Assembly (NCBI RefSeq): GCF_947495725.1
Contig: NZ_CANLZZ010000001.1
Span: forward strand, 558,001 to 622,000
Reading direction: 5' to 3'
DNA: 64,000 nt
Source of the DNA: an uncultured Lutibacter sp.
Lineage (GTDB): Bacteria > Bacteroidota > Bacteroidia > Flavobacteriales > Flavobacteriaceae
Part shown: positions 46,301 through 54,555 of the stretch, in pieces
How the letters are laid out: the number at the start of each line of letters is the position of its first letter
How positions within the stretch are numbered: the stretch's first letter is position 1
Program-made: the position numbers and the translations under genes
The notes under the pieces: model-generated
Seen by the model: only the letters and a program-made list of their open reading frames with translations
The model's database searches: none
Told to the model about the DNA's origin: nothing

Positions 46301-47479
46301 CAATATGATATTTCAACAGTATTAAATTTAAATACTGTTTATTATTGGAGAGTTAGACCAAAAAACGATTGTAACATAGGAAACTTTACTGAAACCCAAA
46401 ATTTTATTACAAGTCCAGCTCCATTATGCAATACTTTTAATAGTGTAGGAGTAAATAATAACATTACTATTTCCAGTAATTCAAGTATAACCTCAAAAAT
46501 TAACATTCCTAATTCAAGTAGTGTTTTTATTTCTGATATAAATGTTACCATAAACCTAAATCATACTTGGGTGCAAGATTTGACCATAACACTTACTTCT
46601 CCAGATGGAATTTCTATTTTATTATTTGAAAATAACTGTGGTGATGAAGATAACCTTGCTATTACATATGACGATGAAGCAAGCAATTATATAATTTGTG
46701 GTAGTTCACCAGTTTCTGGAACATTTAAACCAGTTAATTCTTTGACTGGTTTTTATAATAATAATGAAGAATCAAAAGGTAATTGGCAATTGGAGATTCA
46801 TGATGGTTATAGTGGCGATGATGGGGAGTTGCTAAACTGGTCTTTGGAAATTTGTGAATCAACCACATCAACTAATTCAACTTTTACCAACAATCCTTTT
46901 ACCGTTGAGGTTTTCTCTTCATATGTATTAAATCAAACAGAAACCGAGGCATCAAGTTCAGGTTCATTACCTAACGAGCAGGTTTTTACAATTAACAAGC
47001 AACCAAGTTTAGGAAACATTACCTTAAATGATATAATTGTAGAATTGGGCGATGTTTTTACTCAAGAAGACATAAATACTGGAATAGTAAAATATGTTAA
47101 TTCTAGCGCTTTGGATAATACAGATAGCTTTATTGTTGATATTACAAACGCAACAAATGGATTTTTGCCAAATCAAGAAGTAAATATTACCTTAGATGCC
47201 ACCTCTTTAAGTGTTGATGATCAATTTTTTGAAAAAACTGGAACCACTGTATATCCAACAATTTCAACAGGAGATTTCTCAATTGCTTCGAACACAACTT
47301 TAGGAAATACAACAATAGAAATATATTCCTTAAATGGTCAAAAAGTATTTAGTCAGCAATTAATTATTTACAAAGGGAATATTAGTAAAATTTCAACTTA
47401 TGGATTAGCAACCGGGATTTATGTATTAAAGTTAAATACAGAAAAAACTCAAGGGTCTAAAAAAATAATTATTAAATAA
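43325..47479 (+). CDS. Large T9SS-secreted Asp-box (BNR) protein with P domain
   Basis: 1384 residues; signal-anchor-like start (1-22). Residues about 110-850 hold a beta-propeller with Asp boxes such as VYKTTNGGTNWS, LYKSSNGGTSWN, LFRSTNSGSSWS and WYSSNGGKSW, as in sialidase/sortilin propellers. Then an Ig-like region with a fibronectin-like domain (VYYWRVRPKNDC), a P/Homo B domain about 1050-1170 (TWVQDLTITLTSPDG to GELLNWSLEIC), a cadherin-like stretch, and a type A T9SS sorting domain ending GIYVLKLNTEKTQGSKKIIIK. No protease triad or sialidase arginines are visible. Probably released or surface-bound; ligand unknown. It starts 37 bp after dgt on the same strand. Confidence 0.83.
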   Translation: MKKRLPPFLLLISLAVLTFFLFKSSFKNNLEQVDSVSLIRSKHADFLKNSPFKKTLKLSKSQRKAIQLPPNKYYEREWELTMNPFTGKPEPEKIYQIQKNRNKKNKSYSGKYPGDEASNSWVERGPNNVGGRTRVVLFDPNDATNKRVFAGGVSGGLWVNNDITNSNSSWTLVSGVPSNMNISCITVDPNNPLIWYIGTGEQYTFGAAVGNGVYKTTNGGTNWSHVPINVVGGGSSTDLEGAYYINDILAYYNGTSTDVFIGVGSHVYGDAASPTNWLGFYNSGLYKSSNGGTSWNRIEPPNMPKGTYNYIPNDLELDSNNNIWMGTIRKPGTSEGGGKIFKSINGISWTEITTLPNSNRVELAVTSSLNKIYALTQGTDGEPHIFLTTNGFNNYTELTKPDDADTGIPANDFTRNQDFYNLVIEVDPNNDAIVYVGGIDLFRSTNSGSSWSQISKWSNNNNLASLNCSLVHADQHAFTFRPGNSNEAVIGCDGGVYYANSLSTASSSDVFTVMNTNYNVTQFYYGGYGPSSSTELIIAGAQDNGSQFMENATAGINSSIEVYGGDGAFSEIDKDGDYMIVSYVYNDHYYFDLTGSGTNYSIDNGDSDGDFINQAALDPSLDIMYSNGTNGSNSINRYSLGSNSAIKTKLTNSLLSSSPTAFKVSPYTTDKTVLLVGLQNGSLLKVSNANSVNTSQICWEDITGSSFVGSISDIEFGATENDIFVTFHNYGVSNIWYSSNGGKSWIDKEGNLFDMPVKSILQNPLAKNEVIIGTELGVWASKNFNEANPTWTSSFNGMRDVKVVDLDLRTSDNSILATTFGRGCFTGQFNSSTEATYTISTQNSVINSCTSATSEVFNFEYTPLGGYSTNTSISVNGIPAGASYTLSSSTFSNSSASINLTINDISSVAKGEYVITITGVGGSTVSTDILLIVRDDVSDITTISPIDGSNQIDINNASLVWNGNSEATLYDVEIATDAAFNSIIESEATCNTQYDISTVLNLNTVYYWRVRPKNDCNIGNFTETQNFITSPAPLCNTFNSVGVNNNITISSNSSITSKINIPNSSSVFISDINVTINLNHTWVQDLTITLTSPDGISILLFENNCGDEDNLAITYDDEASNYIICGSSPVSGTFKPVNSLTGFYNNNEESKGNWQLEIHDGYSGDDGELLNWSLEICESTTSTNSTFTNNPFTVEVFSSYVLNQTETEASSSGSLPNEQVFTINKQPSLGNITLNDIIVELGDVFTQEDINTGIVKYVNSSALDNTDSFIVDITNATNGFLPNQEVNITLDATSLSVDDQFFEKTGTTVYPTISTGDFSIASNTTLGNTTIEIYSLNGQKVFSQQLIIYKGNISKISTYGLATGIYVLKLNTEKTQGSKKIIIK

Positions 47480-47482
47480 TTT

Positions 47483-48622
47483 TTAGGAGTAGTTTACTTT
47501 TCTTAAAACTCTAACAGCTTCTTTATACTTAATATAAGCTGATTTGTTTTCTAGGCTTCTTAAATACTTTTTAGATTCTTTTAATTTTAAATAAGCATTA
47601 GGTATATCATTTAAAACACAAATTAAATAATTTGTGGGTAATTCTTGCAAATCAATAAGCTCAGTCTCATTTAAATCTAAACCTTTTTTTAATTTTTTTA
47701 ATATTGCATTACAACTATTAAATAAATGATGTAAATCAAACTTATTAAATTGAGGTGGATCAAATAATAGTTCAGTTACAATATCATGTTTTCCATTTTC
47801 TTTAAAATTGATTACCGTTTTTTCTAAGGGGTAATAATCAAATTCATCATTAATTCTTAAAAATACGTATTCTGTTATTCTAAATGAATGTGAATTTAGT
47901 TCAATTTTAACTTCATCCAATGCAGAGTAAAATAGTTTTACCTGCTCATTAATCAATTCAATATCAACTCTTGAATAAAACTCTTTAGAACCTACTTTCT
48001 TCTTTTTTCCAGCCCAACATAAAACAAACTGTTCGTTAAAAACTTTGTAGGTTGGGTGATATTCTGGCTTATGTCTTTCAAAAAAATCAAATACTCCATC
48101 CAATGTTAACTGAATATTATTACTTGCATTTTTCTCAATACTTTCTACAATATCCTTATTAGTACTCTTCAGTTCAAAATTACCATGGGTTGACATGGAA
48201 TTACTTCCCCTCCTATAAAAAACCAAGCCTTTACTATATTTCCAAATAGCTCTTTTTAAGCAAGTTACTTTATTTATTGGATTTATTGTTACCAATCCTA
48301 CTACCTTATGTCTTGGTAAACTTGGAAACGGAATATTTTCATATTGAATTTTTGGAGGATTTTCTAAATAAGAATTTATTAAATTTTGAATTTTACTATC
48401 ATCAAAAAAATCTACACCTTCAATTTTATTTAACTGATCTTCTATTCCAATAACCAAGTATGAATTATTTTCTGGATTTGAATTTGATAATGCACAAATA
48501 TGTTTTAAAAATTTAGCTTTTCCTTCTTTAGAATCTAACGAAATTTTTTGCTTCTTATCATAAAAGCTATTTTCATCATTATGAGCGAGTAAATTTTTAA
48601 TTAATAAGCGCTTATTTATCAT
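47483..48622 (-). CDS. AlbA_2/Schlafen-like domain protein
   Basis: 379 residues. The first 150 resemble the AlbA_2 (Schlafen AAA-4-like) domain: FYDKKQKISLDSKEGKAKFLKHICALSN, then NSYLVIGIED, then FYRRGSNSMS near the end. Family members are often called putative DNA binding or ATP-dependent transcriptional regulators, but activity is usually unproven. The C-terminal 220 residues match nothing I know and are Lys/Glu/Phe-rich. It starts 6 bp after the SDR stop on the same strand, so the two are cotranscribed. Some AlbA_2 proteins belong to defence loci, but no other defence gene is nearby. Confidence 0.72.
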   Translation of the reverse strand: MINKRLLIKNLLAHNDENSFYDKKQKISLDSKEGKAKFLKHICALSNSNPENNSYLVIGIEDQLNKIEGVDFFDDSKIQNLINSYLENPPKIQYENIPFPSLPRHKVVGLVTINPINKVTCLKRAIWKYSKGLVFYRRGSNSMSTHGNFELKSTNKDIVESIEKNASNNIQLTLDGVFDFFERHKPEYHPTYKVFNEQFVLCWAGKKKKVGSKEFYSRVDIELINEQVKLFYSALDEVKIELNSHSFRITEYVFLRINDEFDYYPLEKTVINFKENGKHDIVTELLFDPPQFNKFDLHHLFNSCNAILKKLKKGLDLNETELIDLQELPTNYLICVLNDIPNAYLKLKESKKYLRSLENKSAYIKYKEAVRVLRKVNYS

Positions 48623-48628
48623 TTTCTA

Positions 48629-49387
48629 TTATAATTCTCGGTTTATTATTGTAGCGCTGGCTTGCGCTGTAGGATATACAATTAGGTCTTCGATATTAAC
48701 ATGAGCGGGTCTTGATATAACAAAATAAATTATTTCAGCTATATCATTTGCTTGCAAGGCATCAAATCCTTTATACACGTTTTTTGCTTTTTCTTTATCA
48801 CCTTTAAATCTAACTTCCGAAAACTCTGTTTCCACTGCTCCAGGATGAATTGCCGATACACGAATGTTATACGTATTCAAATCTATCCTCATAGCTTTAT
48901 TTAAAGCATTTACTGCGTGTTTTGACGCACAATACACATTTCCATTTGGATACACCTCTTTACCCGCTATAGAGCCTATATTAACAATAAATCCACTATT
49001 GTTTTCAACCATTTTTGGAATAATAGCCTTTGAAACATAAAGCAAGCCTTTAACGTTAATATTAATCATTGCATCCCAATCATCAATACTCCCATCTTGA
49101 ATGGTACTTAATCCATGGGCGTTACCAGCATTGTTAATTAAAATATCTATTTTTCGAAATTCTTTTGGTAATGAACCTATAGCTTTAAAAACATCATTTC
49201 TATTACTAACATCAAATTGAAGTGTTGTAACCATTGTTAATTTACCCAACTTAAGTTTTAAGTGAGTTAATTTTTCTTTTCTTCTTCCGCAAAGTATAAC
49301 TCTAAAATTATTTTTAGCAAATATTTCAGCAGTAGCTTTACCAATTCCTGAGGTAGCCCCAGTTATTAACGCAGTTTTTTGATTCAT
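48629..49387 (-). CDS. Short-chain dehydrogenase/reductase, NAD(P)-dependent
   Basis: 252 residues, classical SDR. Cofactor glycine motif TGATSGIGKA at residues about 9-18, NNAGNAHG near residue 87, Ser of the catalytic set in VNIGSIAGKE, and the YxxxK pair YCASK. HPGAVETEFSEVRF follows the active site, as in YdfG-like serine/3-hydroxy-acid dehydrogenases. RRKEK after the second strand suggests NADP preference. It precedes the AlbA_2 gene by 6 bp. Substrate not certain. Confidence 0.92.
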   Translation of the reverse strand: MNQKTALITGATSGIGKATAEIFAKNNFRVILCGRRKEKLTHLKLKLGKLTMVTTLQFDVSNRNDVFKAIGSLPKEFRKIDILINNAGNAHGLSTIQDGSIDDWDAMININVKGLLYVSKAIIPKMVENNSGFIVNIGSIAGKEVYPNGNVYCASKHAVNALNKAMRIDLNTYNIRVSAIHPGAVETEFSEVRFKGDKEKAKNVYKGFDALQANDIAEIIYFVISRPAHVNIEDLIVYPTAQASATIINREL

Positions 49388-49422
49388 TCCTATTATTTTT
49401 TAAGCAGTATAAATATACAAAA

Positions 49423-49448
49423 AAACCGCTCCTAGGGGGGAGCGGTTT
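49423..49448 (-). terminator. Terminator after the 49499 lipoprotein gene
   Basis: Perfect 10-bp stem AAACCGCTCC/GGAGCGGTTT with a 6-base loop; followed by a T run on the minus strand. The arm is the most GC-rich of the window's hairpins. Confidence 0.85.
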
Positions 49449-49498
49449 CTGTTAATTGGTTATAACAAGTAACCAATCAAAAATCAACTAACCAAACT

Positions 49499-50422
49499 TT
49501 ATTTTAAATATCTTCTAATTTTTGTTTCTCTTTGTACCTTAGTTCGTTTTCTTCCCTCATTCCTTACATCAACTTTTGACGAACTATTTTTTAGGTACTG
49601 TATAAATCCTCTTCCTGTAAATTCGTAAGTTGTTCCTGAGTCAACGTGATACAAACTTATTTCTCCATCATTAATAACGCTCAATTCAAACTCTTCAGTA
49701 CCGTAAGAATCATAATGTAATGTTAAAATTTTCAGATTATCATATCCTTGAACATTATATACCTCATATCCTCCTACATAATCCCAATATATATTAGCAA
49801 TATTTGTGCCAACATTATCTTGTGAAGAATAAAATGTTGTTAAATTTTCAGGGGTGAAGGCTAAAAAGTTTTCATTATCAAATTCATTAAAATCTCCTCC
49901 ATTACTTACATATGATTTTTCCCAAACATCATACTCTTGTAAAAAGTATTCAATATTCTCGTAAAATATTTGATCATAATCAAAACTGTACTTTTGGTAA
50001 CCTTCCAAATAATAGGTTACATTATTGTAATTATCTTTAAGTTTTAATCTATCGCTAGAAATTTCAATAACATCAAAATCGAAATAACCATCCAAATCAT
50101 GAGTTACTTCCAAATAACCTTCTATTGTGTTATAATAACCAATTGGAATTCCATAACCATTTCCAGTTAATCCAATATCAACTAAGTTATTGTTAGCATA
50201 TAAAGTTCCATTTCTAAATGAAATTGTAAATGCTTTAGACATAAATGCTACATCTCCATTTCCAGTGGTTTTATTATAATCTATATACCATAAATCGTAA
50301 GATGTAACTACATCCTCAAGTGAAACATAATATGGGTCCCGAATATCATCAATAACAACACTACATGAAGAAATTGATACTACTAATATTAAAGTTGCAA
50401 AAAGTAATTTTAAAGTCTTCAT
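49499..50422 (-). CDS. Hypothetical lipoprotein with a probable internal duplication
   Basis: 307 residues. Signal peptide ends in SISSC (Cys20). Two beta-rich halves can be roughly aligned: EDVVTSYDLWYIDYN followed by AFTISFRNGTLY, and YFLQEYDVWEKSYVSN followed by FLAFTPENLTTFY, each ending in a strand with a Y.LEGYQ/YEFTGRG pattern. The C-terminal 25 residues are strongly basic (RKRTKVQRETKIRRYLK). The family recurs in Flavobacteriaceae, but I cannot name it. Monocistronic, with a terminator downstream. Confidence 0.7.
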   Translation of the reverse strand: MKTLKLLFATLILVVSISSCSVVIDDIRDPYYVSLEDVVTSYDLWYIDYNKTTGNGDVAFMSKAFTISFRNGTLYANNNLVDIGLTGNGYGIPIGYYNTIEGYLEVTHDLDGYFDFDVIEISSDRLKLKDNYNNVTYYLEGYQKYSFDYDQIFYENIEYFLQEYDVWEKSYVSNGGDFNEFDNENFLAFTPENLTTFYSSQDNVGTNIANIYWDYVGGYEVYNVQGYDNLKILTLHYDSYGTEEFELSVINDGEISLYHVDSGTTYEFTGRGFIQYLKNSSSKVDVRNEGRKRTKVQRETKIRRYLK

Positions 50423-50574
50423 AATAAATTGTTTTTGGGTTACAATGTAGAAATTTCAATTTCCGTGCCAAAAACAAAAAACCACAACCACTTAAAATCT
50501 ATTTACTTGATTTTGTGATTTTTAAGCAACAAAAATAAATACTAAAAACTAAGAAAATAACCCCAAAAAAAAAA

Positions 50575-50606
50575 GGCTTACCAAAAATATTTGGTAAGCC
50601 TTTTTT
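50575..50606 (-). terminator. Terminator of the ATP synthase operon
   Basis: 11-bp perfect stem GGCTTACCAAA/TTTGGTAAGCC with a 4-base loop, 22 bp past the atpG stop. A run of A on the left gives the U tract for minus-strand transcription; T6 on the right makes it usable both ways. Confidence 0.9.
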
Positions 50607-50627
50607 AAATTTATAAACTAAATTACT

Positions 50628-51488
50628 CTAATTATTTAATGCCTCTGCACCACCAACAATTTCTAAAATTTCATTAGTAATTGCAGCCTGACGTGCTTTG
50701 TTATAAGTAAGTAATAAATCGTTTCGTAAGTCTGTTGCGTTATCAGTCGCTTTATGCATTGCTGTCATACGAGCTCCATGTTCCGAGGCAAAAGAATCTC
50801 TTATTGCTTTGTATAATTGTGTTTTTAAAGATTTTGGAATCAATTCTAACACAATTTCAGGTTTAGAAGGTTCAAATATATAATCAACATTTACATTTGC
50901 AGCCCCATCAATTGGTGCAATAGGTAAAAACTGTTCAATAGTTTCAATCTGAGTTGCAGCATTTTTAAAGCGGTTGTAAACTAATTCTACTTTATCATAA
51001 GTACCTTCAGCAAACAAACTCATTATTTCTTCTGCAATTAATGCAGTATTATCAAACGTTAAATCATCATAAATTTCATTATGATTCTTTATTACATTGT
51101 AATTTTTAGATAACAAATCGTTTCCTTTTTTACCAATAGTTAAAAGGTCAACTTGTTTAGAGCTATAATTATTTTTAATTTGTTTAACTGAGGCTTTAAT
51201 AATTGATGAGTTAAACCCTCCACATAAACCTCTGTTTGAAGTAATTACAACAAGTAATATTTTTGAAACAGGTCTTTGTTCAGAATAAACACCTCCAACG
51301 TCACCATCTAAAGTAGCACTTAAACTTTGTAAAAGTTCAGTTAATTTATTGGCATACGGACGCATTTGTGTAATTGCATCTTGCGCTTTTTTCAATTTTG
51401 CAGCCGATACCATTTTCATGGCACTGGTAATTTGCATTGTTGAACCAATGGATGTAATTCTATTACGTATTTCTTTTAAGTTTGCCAT
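50628..51488 (-). CDS. atpG: ATP synthase gamma subunit
   Basis: Central rotor shaft of F1, turning inside the alpha3-beta3 ring on the cytoplasmic side. 286 residues. The N-terminus ANLKEIRNRITSIGSTMQITSAMKMVSAAKLKKAQ and the C-terminus GARMTAMHKATDNATDL...NKARQAAITNEILEIVGGAEAL are the two helices of the coiled-coil shaft, with the ITSNRGLCGGFNS motif in between. It is last in the operon and is separated from atpA by 73 bp that contain an imperfect stem-loop. The beta and epsilon genes are absent from this operon, as is usual in Bacteroidota. Confidence 0.97.
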   Translation of the reverse strand: MANLKEIRNRITSIGSTMQITSAMKMVSAAKLKKAQDAITQMRPYANKLTELLQSLSATLDGDVGGVYSEQRPVSKILLVVITSNRGLCGGFNSSIIKASVKQIKNNYSSKQVDLLTIGKKGNDLLSKNYNVIKNHNEIYDDLTFDNTALIAEEIMSLFAEGTYDKVELVYNRFKNAATQIETIEQFLPIAPIDGAANVNVDYIFEPSKPEIVLELIPKSLKTQLYKAIRDSFASEHGARMTAMHKATDNATDLRNDLLLTYNKARQAAITNEILEIVGGAEALNN

Positions 51489-51510
51489 TTATTTATGGTA
51501 TTGAGTATTG

Positions 51511-51552
51511 AGTATTAAGTATTGAGAAATTTTCGTCTCAATACTCAATACT
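51511..51552. repeat. Inverted repeat between atpA and atpG
   Basis: A 17-bp stem with one A/C mismatch and an 8-base loop, made from tandem copies of TATTGAG on one side and CTCAATA on the other. Left of it are further TATTGAG copies (from 51498). No U tract follows, so it is more likely an mRNA processing or stability element than a terminator. Confidence 0.75.
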
Positions 51553-51561
51553 AAAATCTTT

Positions 51562-53139
51562 TTATGCGTATTTAGCTGAAACTTCTTTAGCCGCACTTGT
51601 TAAAGTGTCAATAACCTCATCCGTTAATTTTCCTGCTTTTAATATATCTAATACATCTCTATGTTTAGCATTCATATATTGAATATAATCCGCCTCAAAT
51701 TCTTTTACTTTTTCAACTGGAACATCTTTTAATAAGTTTTTAGAACCTGCATAAATAATAGCAATTTGGTCTTCAACTTTAAATGGATCTGATTGGGCTT
51801 GCTTTAAGATTTCCACATTACGCTTACCTTTTTCAATTACATTTAAGGTAGCTGAATCCAAATCCGAACCAAATTTAGCAAAGGCCTCTAACTCACGATA
51901 TTGAGCTTGATCTAATTTTAATGTCCCTGCAACTTTTTTCATTGATTTAATTTGTGCATTACCTCCTACACGCGATACAGAAATACCTACGTTAATAGCT
52001 GGACGTACACCCGAATTAAATAAATCTCCATCTAAGAAAATTTGTCCATCAGTAATGGAAATTACGTTTGTTGGAATATATGCAGAAACGTCACCTGCTT
52101 GTGTTTCAATAATTGGTAAAGCCGTTAAAGAACCTCCACCTTTTATTTTACCTTGCAAAGCATTAGGTACATCATTCATTTGAGCAGCAATAGTATCATC
52201 ATTAATAACCTTTGCAGCACGTTCTAATAATCTTGAGTGTAAGTAAAATACATCTCCAGGATATGCCTCACGTCCTGGTGGACGACGTAATAATAAAGAA
52301 ATTTCACGGTATGCAACTGCTTGTTTAGATAAATCATCATAAACAATTAATGCAGGTCTACCTGTATCTCTAAAATATTCTCCAATTGCTGCACCTCCCA
52401 TTGGAGCATAAACTTGCATTGCAGCTGGATCAGATGCGTTAGCTGCAACAATAGTTGTGTATGCTAAGGCTCCTTTTTCTTCTAATAAGTTTGCAATATT
52501 AGCAACCGTAGATGCTTTTTGACCAATTGCAACATATATACAATATACTGGCTCACCAGCATCGTAAAATTCTTTTTGATTGATAATTGTATCAATAGCA
52601 ACCGTTGATTTTCCAGTTTGACGGTCACCAATAATAAGTTCACGTTGACCTCTACCAACTGGAATCATAGCGTCAACTGCTTTTACCCCTGTTTGTAATG
52701 GTTCAGTTACCGGCTCACGAAAAACTACTCCAGGAGCTTTACGTTCTAATGGCATTTCAAAAGTTTCACCTTGAATTGGTCCTTTACCATCAATTGGAAG
52801 ACCTAGTGTATTAACAACACGTCCAACAATTCCTTCTCCTACTTGTAAAGATGCAATTCTTTCGGTACGTTTTACTGTCGATCCTTCTTTAATTACTTTT
52901 GAATGACCTAATAAAACAACACCTACATTGTCTTCTTCTAAGTTCAATACAATTCCTTCTAATCCATCTTCAAATTCAACTAATTCTCCGTATTGAACGT
53001 TTGATAAACCGTATACACGAGCAATACCATCACCCACTTGCAAAACTGTTCCAACTTCATCCAATGAAGCAGACCCGTCGAATCCTGCTAATTGTTGTTT
53101 TAAAATTGCTGATACTTCAGCTGGTTTTATTGATGCCAT
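51562..53139 (-). CDS. atpA: ATP synthase alpha subunit
   Basis: Non-catalytic nucleotide-binding subunit of F1. 525 residues, slightly longer than the usual 500-515. Walker [10 protein letters not shown] near residues 169-177, [46 protein letters not shown] with the Arg finger region, and [38 protein letters not shown], all diagnostic. Follows atpH by 47 bp. Confidence 0.98.
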   Translation of the reverse strand: MASIKPAEVSAILKQQLAGFDGSASLDEVGTVLQVGDGIARVYGLSNVQYGELVEFEDGLEGIVLNLEEDNVGVVLLGHSKVIKEGSTVKRTERIASLQVGEGIVGRVVNTLGLPIDGKGPIQGETFEMPLERKAPGVVFREPVTEPLQTGVKAVDAMIPVGRGQRELIIGDRQTGKSTVAIDTIINQKEFYDAGEPVYCIYVAIGQKASTVANIANLLEEKGALAYTTIVAANASDPAAMQVYAPMGGAAIGEYFRDTGRPALIVYDDLSKQAVAYREISLLLRRPPGREAYPGDVFYLHSRLLERAAKVINDDTIAAQMNDVPNALQGKIKGGGSLTALPIIETQAGDVSAYIPTNVISITDGQIFLDGDLFNSGVRPAINVGISVSRVGGNAQIKSMKKVAGTLKLDQAQYRELEAFAKFGSDLDSATLNVIEKGKRNVEILKQAQSDPFKVEDQIAIIYAGSKNLLKDVPVEKVKEFEADYIQYMNAKHRDVLDILKAGKLTDEVIDTLTSAAKEVSAKYA

Positions 53140-53186
53140 TTTGTTTGTTTTTTAAAACTAAAATCTTTTATTATTAAACTTGAAAT

Positions 53187-53729
53187 TTAGCTTTCGCTTT
53201 CAAATTGTCTTTTTAATCCTTGTAATTTATTTGCTACACTTGCATCGTATTGAACATCTCCAATACGTAATATAAATCCACCTATAATATCCGGATTTAC
53301 AATATTTTCAATTGTTGCTTCTTTTCCTGTAATTTCTTTAACTTTTGCTAAAACTTGCGAATTCAAAGCTTCAGTTAATGGAATAGCCGAAGTTACTTTA
53401 GCAACTTCAATTCCTTTAAGCTTGTCAAAAAGTTCTGTGTATTTTTTTGCTACGTCACTTAAAATTGATAATCTTTTATTATCAACTAATAAATCAATTA
53501 ATCCAGAAGATATGTTTCCAATTTTTTTTGAAAAAACTTCTTTTAAAGCTGATTTTTTAAGTTCTGATTTTAAAACAGGGCTACTTAAAACTAATTGTAA
53601 ATCTGTACTTTCTTGAATTGTATTTGCAATAAACACCATATCATCATTCACTTGAACTTCTTTATTCTGTTCAAGAGAAAAACTTAATGCTGCTTTTGCA
53701 TATCTTACTGCTGCTCTAGATCCGCTCAT
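53187..53729 (-). CDS. atpH: ATP synthase delta subunit
   Basis: Stator subunit that joins F1 alpha to the b-subunit stalk. 180 residues: an N-terminal helical bundle (AVRYAKAALSFSLEQNKE...) and a C-terminal domain with the conserved end PDIIGGFILRIGDVQYDASVANKLQGLKRQF. Starts 7 bp after the atpF stop. Confidence 0.95.
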   Translation of the reverse strand: MSGSRAAVRYAKAALSFSLEQNKEVQVNDDMVFIANTIQESTDLQLVLSSPVLKSELKKSALKEVFSKKIGNISSGLIDLLVDNKRLSILSDVAKKYTELFDKLKGIEVAKVTSAIPLTEALNSQVLAKVKEITGKEATIENIVNPDIIGGFILRIGDVQYDASVANKLQGLKRQFESES

Positions 53730-53736
53730 TTGTTAA

Positions 53737-54237
53737 TTAGCTAATTGTTACTTCTTTTAACATTTCCTCAACAAGCTTTACCTGCTTTTTCTTATCAGAT
53801 AATTCGTCTCTCACAACTTTTTCAGCTATACCAACTGATAACTCTGCAATTTGATTTTTAATATCAATTATAGCAGCTTGTTTTTCAGCTTGTATTGTAG
53901 CTTGTGCTTGTTCAACAACTTTGTTAGCCTGAGCTTGCGCTTCACCTTTTGCTTCTGCAATAATACTTTCTTTCATTTCACGTGCTTCTTTTAAAAGTGA
54001 ATCACGTTGTGCACGTGCTTCTTTTAAAATACGTTCATTATCTGCATTTAAGTTTTGCATTTCTTTACGAGCATTTTCGGCTTCGTCTAAGGCGTTTTTA
54101 ATTCCTTCTTCTCTTTCGTTAACAGCGTTTAAAATTGGTCTCCATGCATATTTTCTTAATAAGAATAATAAAGCAAGAAACAATACTGTTTGCCAAAAAA
54201 ACAATCCAATCGAAAATTCTCCTAATAACTTTTCCAT
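53737..54237 (-). CDS. atpF: ATP synthase b subunit
   Basis: Peripheral stalk. 166 residues with one N-terminal membrane helix (about 9-28, FWQTVLFLALLFLLRKYAW) followed by a long charged coil (NALDEAENARKEMQNLNADNERILKEARAQ...) to the C-terminus. Only one b-type gene is present, so the stalk is a homodimer. It follows the atpE stop by 83 bp, which include a stem-loop. Confidence 0.96.
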   Translation of the reverse strand: MEKLLGEFSIGLFFWQTVLFLALLFLLRKYAWRPILNAVNEREEGIKNALDEAENARKEMQNLNADNERILKEARAQRDSLLKEAREMKESIIAEAKGEAQAQANKVVEQAQATIQAEKQAAIIDIKNQIAELSVGIAEKVVRDELSDKKKQVKLVEEMLKEVTIS

Positions 54238-54274
54238 TATTATAATAAGTGTTATGTTCTATTAATTTTTAGTT

Positions 54275-54309
54275 AAACAAAGTTGCAACCAACCGTTACA
54301 ACTTTGTTT
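54275..54309. repeat. Stem-loop between atpE and atpF
   Basis: 11-bp perfect stem AAACAAAGTTG/CAACTTTGTTT with a 13-base loop, starting 11 bp past the atpE stop in transcription direction. Only a weak U stretch follows, so it may be a leaky terminator or a 3' stabiliser of the atpB-atpE mRNA, which would favour the many copies of subunit c needed per enzyme. Confidence 0.7.
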
Positions 54310-54320
54310 TTAATGTAGAA

Positions 54321-54512
54321 TTATACTGCAAATAATGCAGCAAATCCAATACCTTCAATTAACGCAGCTGCGATAAGCATAGCAGTTTGAATTTTTCCAT
54401 AAGCTTCTGGTTGACGAGCGATTGCTTCCATAGCTGAACCACCAATTTTACCAATACCTATTCCTACTCCAATTACTACTAAACCTGCACCTACCATTAC
54501 TGGGATTTCCAT
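54321..54512 (-). CDS. atpE: ATP synthase c subunit
   Basis: Proton-carrying ring subunit in the membrane. The frame is open upstream to 54605, but the ATG at 54512 starts the standard c-subunit (MEIPVMVGAGLVVIGVGIG), giving 63 residues; the longer frame would overlap atpB by 50 bp. Two helices are joined by the polar loop ARQPEA. The essential carboxylate is Glu in AALIEGIGFAALFAV. The Ser/Thr normally next to that Glu in sodium-type rings is absent (IEGIG), so the ring probably carries protons. Confidence 0.96.
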   Translation of the reverse strand: MEIPVMVGAGLVVIGVGIGIGKIGGSAMEAIARQPEAYGKIQTAMLIAAALIEGIGFAALFAV

Positions 54513-54555
54513 AAATATATATTTAAAAATTAAACATTCAATTTTGTTGCACTTA

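Noticed and set aside
47483-48622. Defence system around the AlbA_2-like protein
   Set aside because: Neighbours are an SDR, a secreted protein and a lipoprotein; no nuclease, toxin or other defence gene and no mobile element.
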